Source: Istiophorus platypterus
Lineage: Eukaryota > Chordata > Actinopteri > Istiophoriformes > Istiophoridae
Assembly: GCA_016859345.1 (NCBI GenBank)
Contig: CM029111.1
Coordinates: 8,676,714 to 8,740,713, forward strand
DNA length: 64,000 nt
Direction of reading: 5' to 3'
Positions within the stretch are counted from its first letter, which is position 1. Every line of letters begins with the position of its first letter. Shown one piece after another: positions 63,167 to 64,000 of this stretch. Under the pieces are notes generated by a model, which did not search any database, was not told where the DNA came from, and was given only the letters and a program-made list of their open reading frames with translations. The position numbers were made by a program, and so were the translations under genes.

Positions 63167-63916
63167 GTGGTCAGTTTCTTGTCGACCCCCTTCTGCCCGG
63201 GGAGAGCGTTGCAGCTCTGACCCGGCCAAAGCAATTGTTACTGATACTCCTCTGTGGATTCAGTCTGCTCTACCCTCATATGGCTGCAATTTATATTTTG
63301 TTGACTGCTGGTTTCTTCGTCTTTGTGTAATCTGATTCTATGGGTTCTCATTTTTGCTAATTTCATCCTTCTAATGTTACACCTAATGTACCCTGAAACA
63401 TCTTTATTGCTCTTTATTGCTCCAGCTTTGCTTTACTGACTTAATTTATTTATTTAGAGTTGGTTTGACCACCACAAAAACAAGTGACGTAGTGGTGTTG
63501 CATTAACAGAAATGTGATGGAGAGTTGTTTGAGTTTTCTGTCTTGCCTTGTCTTGAAAGATGGATGGCTCTGTTCTGGTGCTCTATAGAAAACTATTCTA
63601 TCTTGAATTTTACACTTTAAGCACTTTGATAAAAGTGAACAAAAAAGTTTAATATTCATGATATTAATATCAATATTCATGATTCCAGTTCCTTCCAAAC
63701 CTGGCTACACATTAAGCACATCAAGGACTTTTCACATCACACCATGTAACAAAATATAAGAAAGAAGAGTAACTAAGACCAGTCTGGACATGGATCCAAA
63801 AAGGTTCCAGGTTGGTAGGGGGTGAGGGGTATGGTGGTCTTTTAGTACCGGTTTAGTTTGGGATTGTATAGTTGAGATGTGGGCCATGGTCCTGTAGGAT
63901 AATAAATGAGTTTCTA

Positions 63917-63940
63917 GGCCAGGCCAGGCCAGGCCAGGAG
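63917..63940. repeat. (GGCCA)n short tandem repeat
   Basis: Four to five copies of GGCCA in TAGGCCAGGCCAGGCCAGG. Confidence 0.9.
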
Positions 63941-64000
63941 GATCACAGGATGTATTGGACAGTACCAGCCCCCCCCTCCCTTTTCTCTCACCCACTACAG

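Larger units (their letters stand above)
49625..64000. other. Gene-poor region right of dhx35
   Basis: About 14 kb with no exon series that I can assign to a protein. It holds repeats listed separately and one CpG-rich segment (51100-51450). Unique-looking sequence lies at 57570-58150, 59590-60020, 61090-61260 and 62930-63050. In human a long desert separates DHX35 from MAFB, so this may be the start of the equivalent regulatory interval (inference). Confidence 0.5.

Noticed and set aside
63043..63335. Overlapping Cys/Val-rich and His/Thr-rich open frames
   Set aside because: They are translations of a GT/CA microsatellite in several frames, with no start context or homologue.
1..64000. CRISPR arrays, bacterial operons or insertion sequences
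   Set aside because: The window is intron-rich vertebrate DNA. No direct-repeat/spacer pattern or prokaryotic gene organisation is present.

Overview
The window is vertebrate nuclear DNA, almost certainly from a teleost fish. It shows GT-AG introns, CpG-rich promoters, AATAAA poly(A) signals, and Tc1-like, hAT-like and small inverted-repeat transposon remnants typical of ray-finned fish. Four protein-coding genes could be reconstructed exon by exon with consistent phases. Identities come from remembered family sequences; no database search was possible.

Layout. 1-13.9 kb: the 3' two-thirds of plcg1 (+ strand; 22 exons, 982 residues visible, 5' end outside the window) with a 3.3 kb 3' UTR. 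13.9-16.3 kb: intergenic, holding an internally deleted Tc1-like element. 16.3-32.9 kb: zhx3 on the minus strand, convergent with plcg1. It has two zinc fingers and five homeodomain-like modules over six coding exons, a probable hAT-like element in its last intron, and a 7.5 kb 5' intron that carries a near-identical 1.03 kb tandem duplication. 32.2-33.1 kb: the CpG-rich zhx3 promoter area. 33.1-35.7 kb: AT-rich intergenic DNA. 36.06-39.3 kb: rab5if (+; 4 exons, 127 aa). 41.65-49.6 kb: dhx35 (+; 21 exons, 699 aa). 49.6-64 kb: no recognisable protein-coding gene. That stretch has a retroelement 3' end, an orphan CpG-rich first-exon-like segment at 51.1-51.45 kb, a 23-bp perfect inverted repeat, a second Tc1 remnant, two MITE copies, microsatellites, and unique-looking sequence that could include regulatory elements.

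The genes do not form one pathway. plcg1 is a receptor tyrosine kinase effector, zhx3 a nuclear repressor, rab5if a membrane-protein biogenesis and respirasome assembly factor, and dhx35 a spliceosome-associated DEAH helicase. Their grouping matches human chromosome 20q11-q12, where DHX35, MAFB, TOP1, PLCG1 and ZHX3 lie in that order. The gene-poor right end may therefore belong to the MAFB regulatory desert; this is inference. I found no clear novel molecular system. The best leads are the exon-like segment in the hAT-like element, the split zhx3 coding region, the orphan CpG exon at 51 kb, the 1.03 kb duplication and the G-rich tract in the plcg1 3' UTR.
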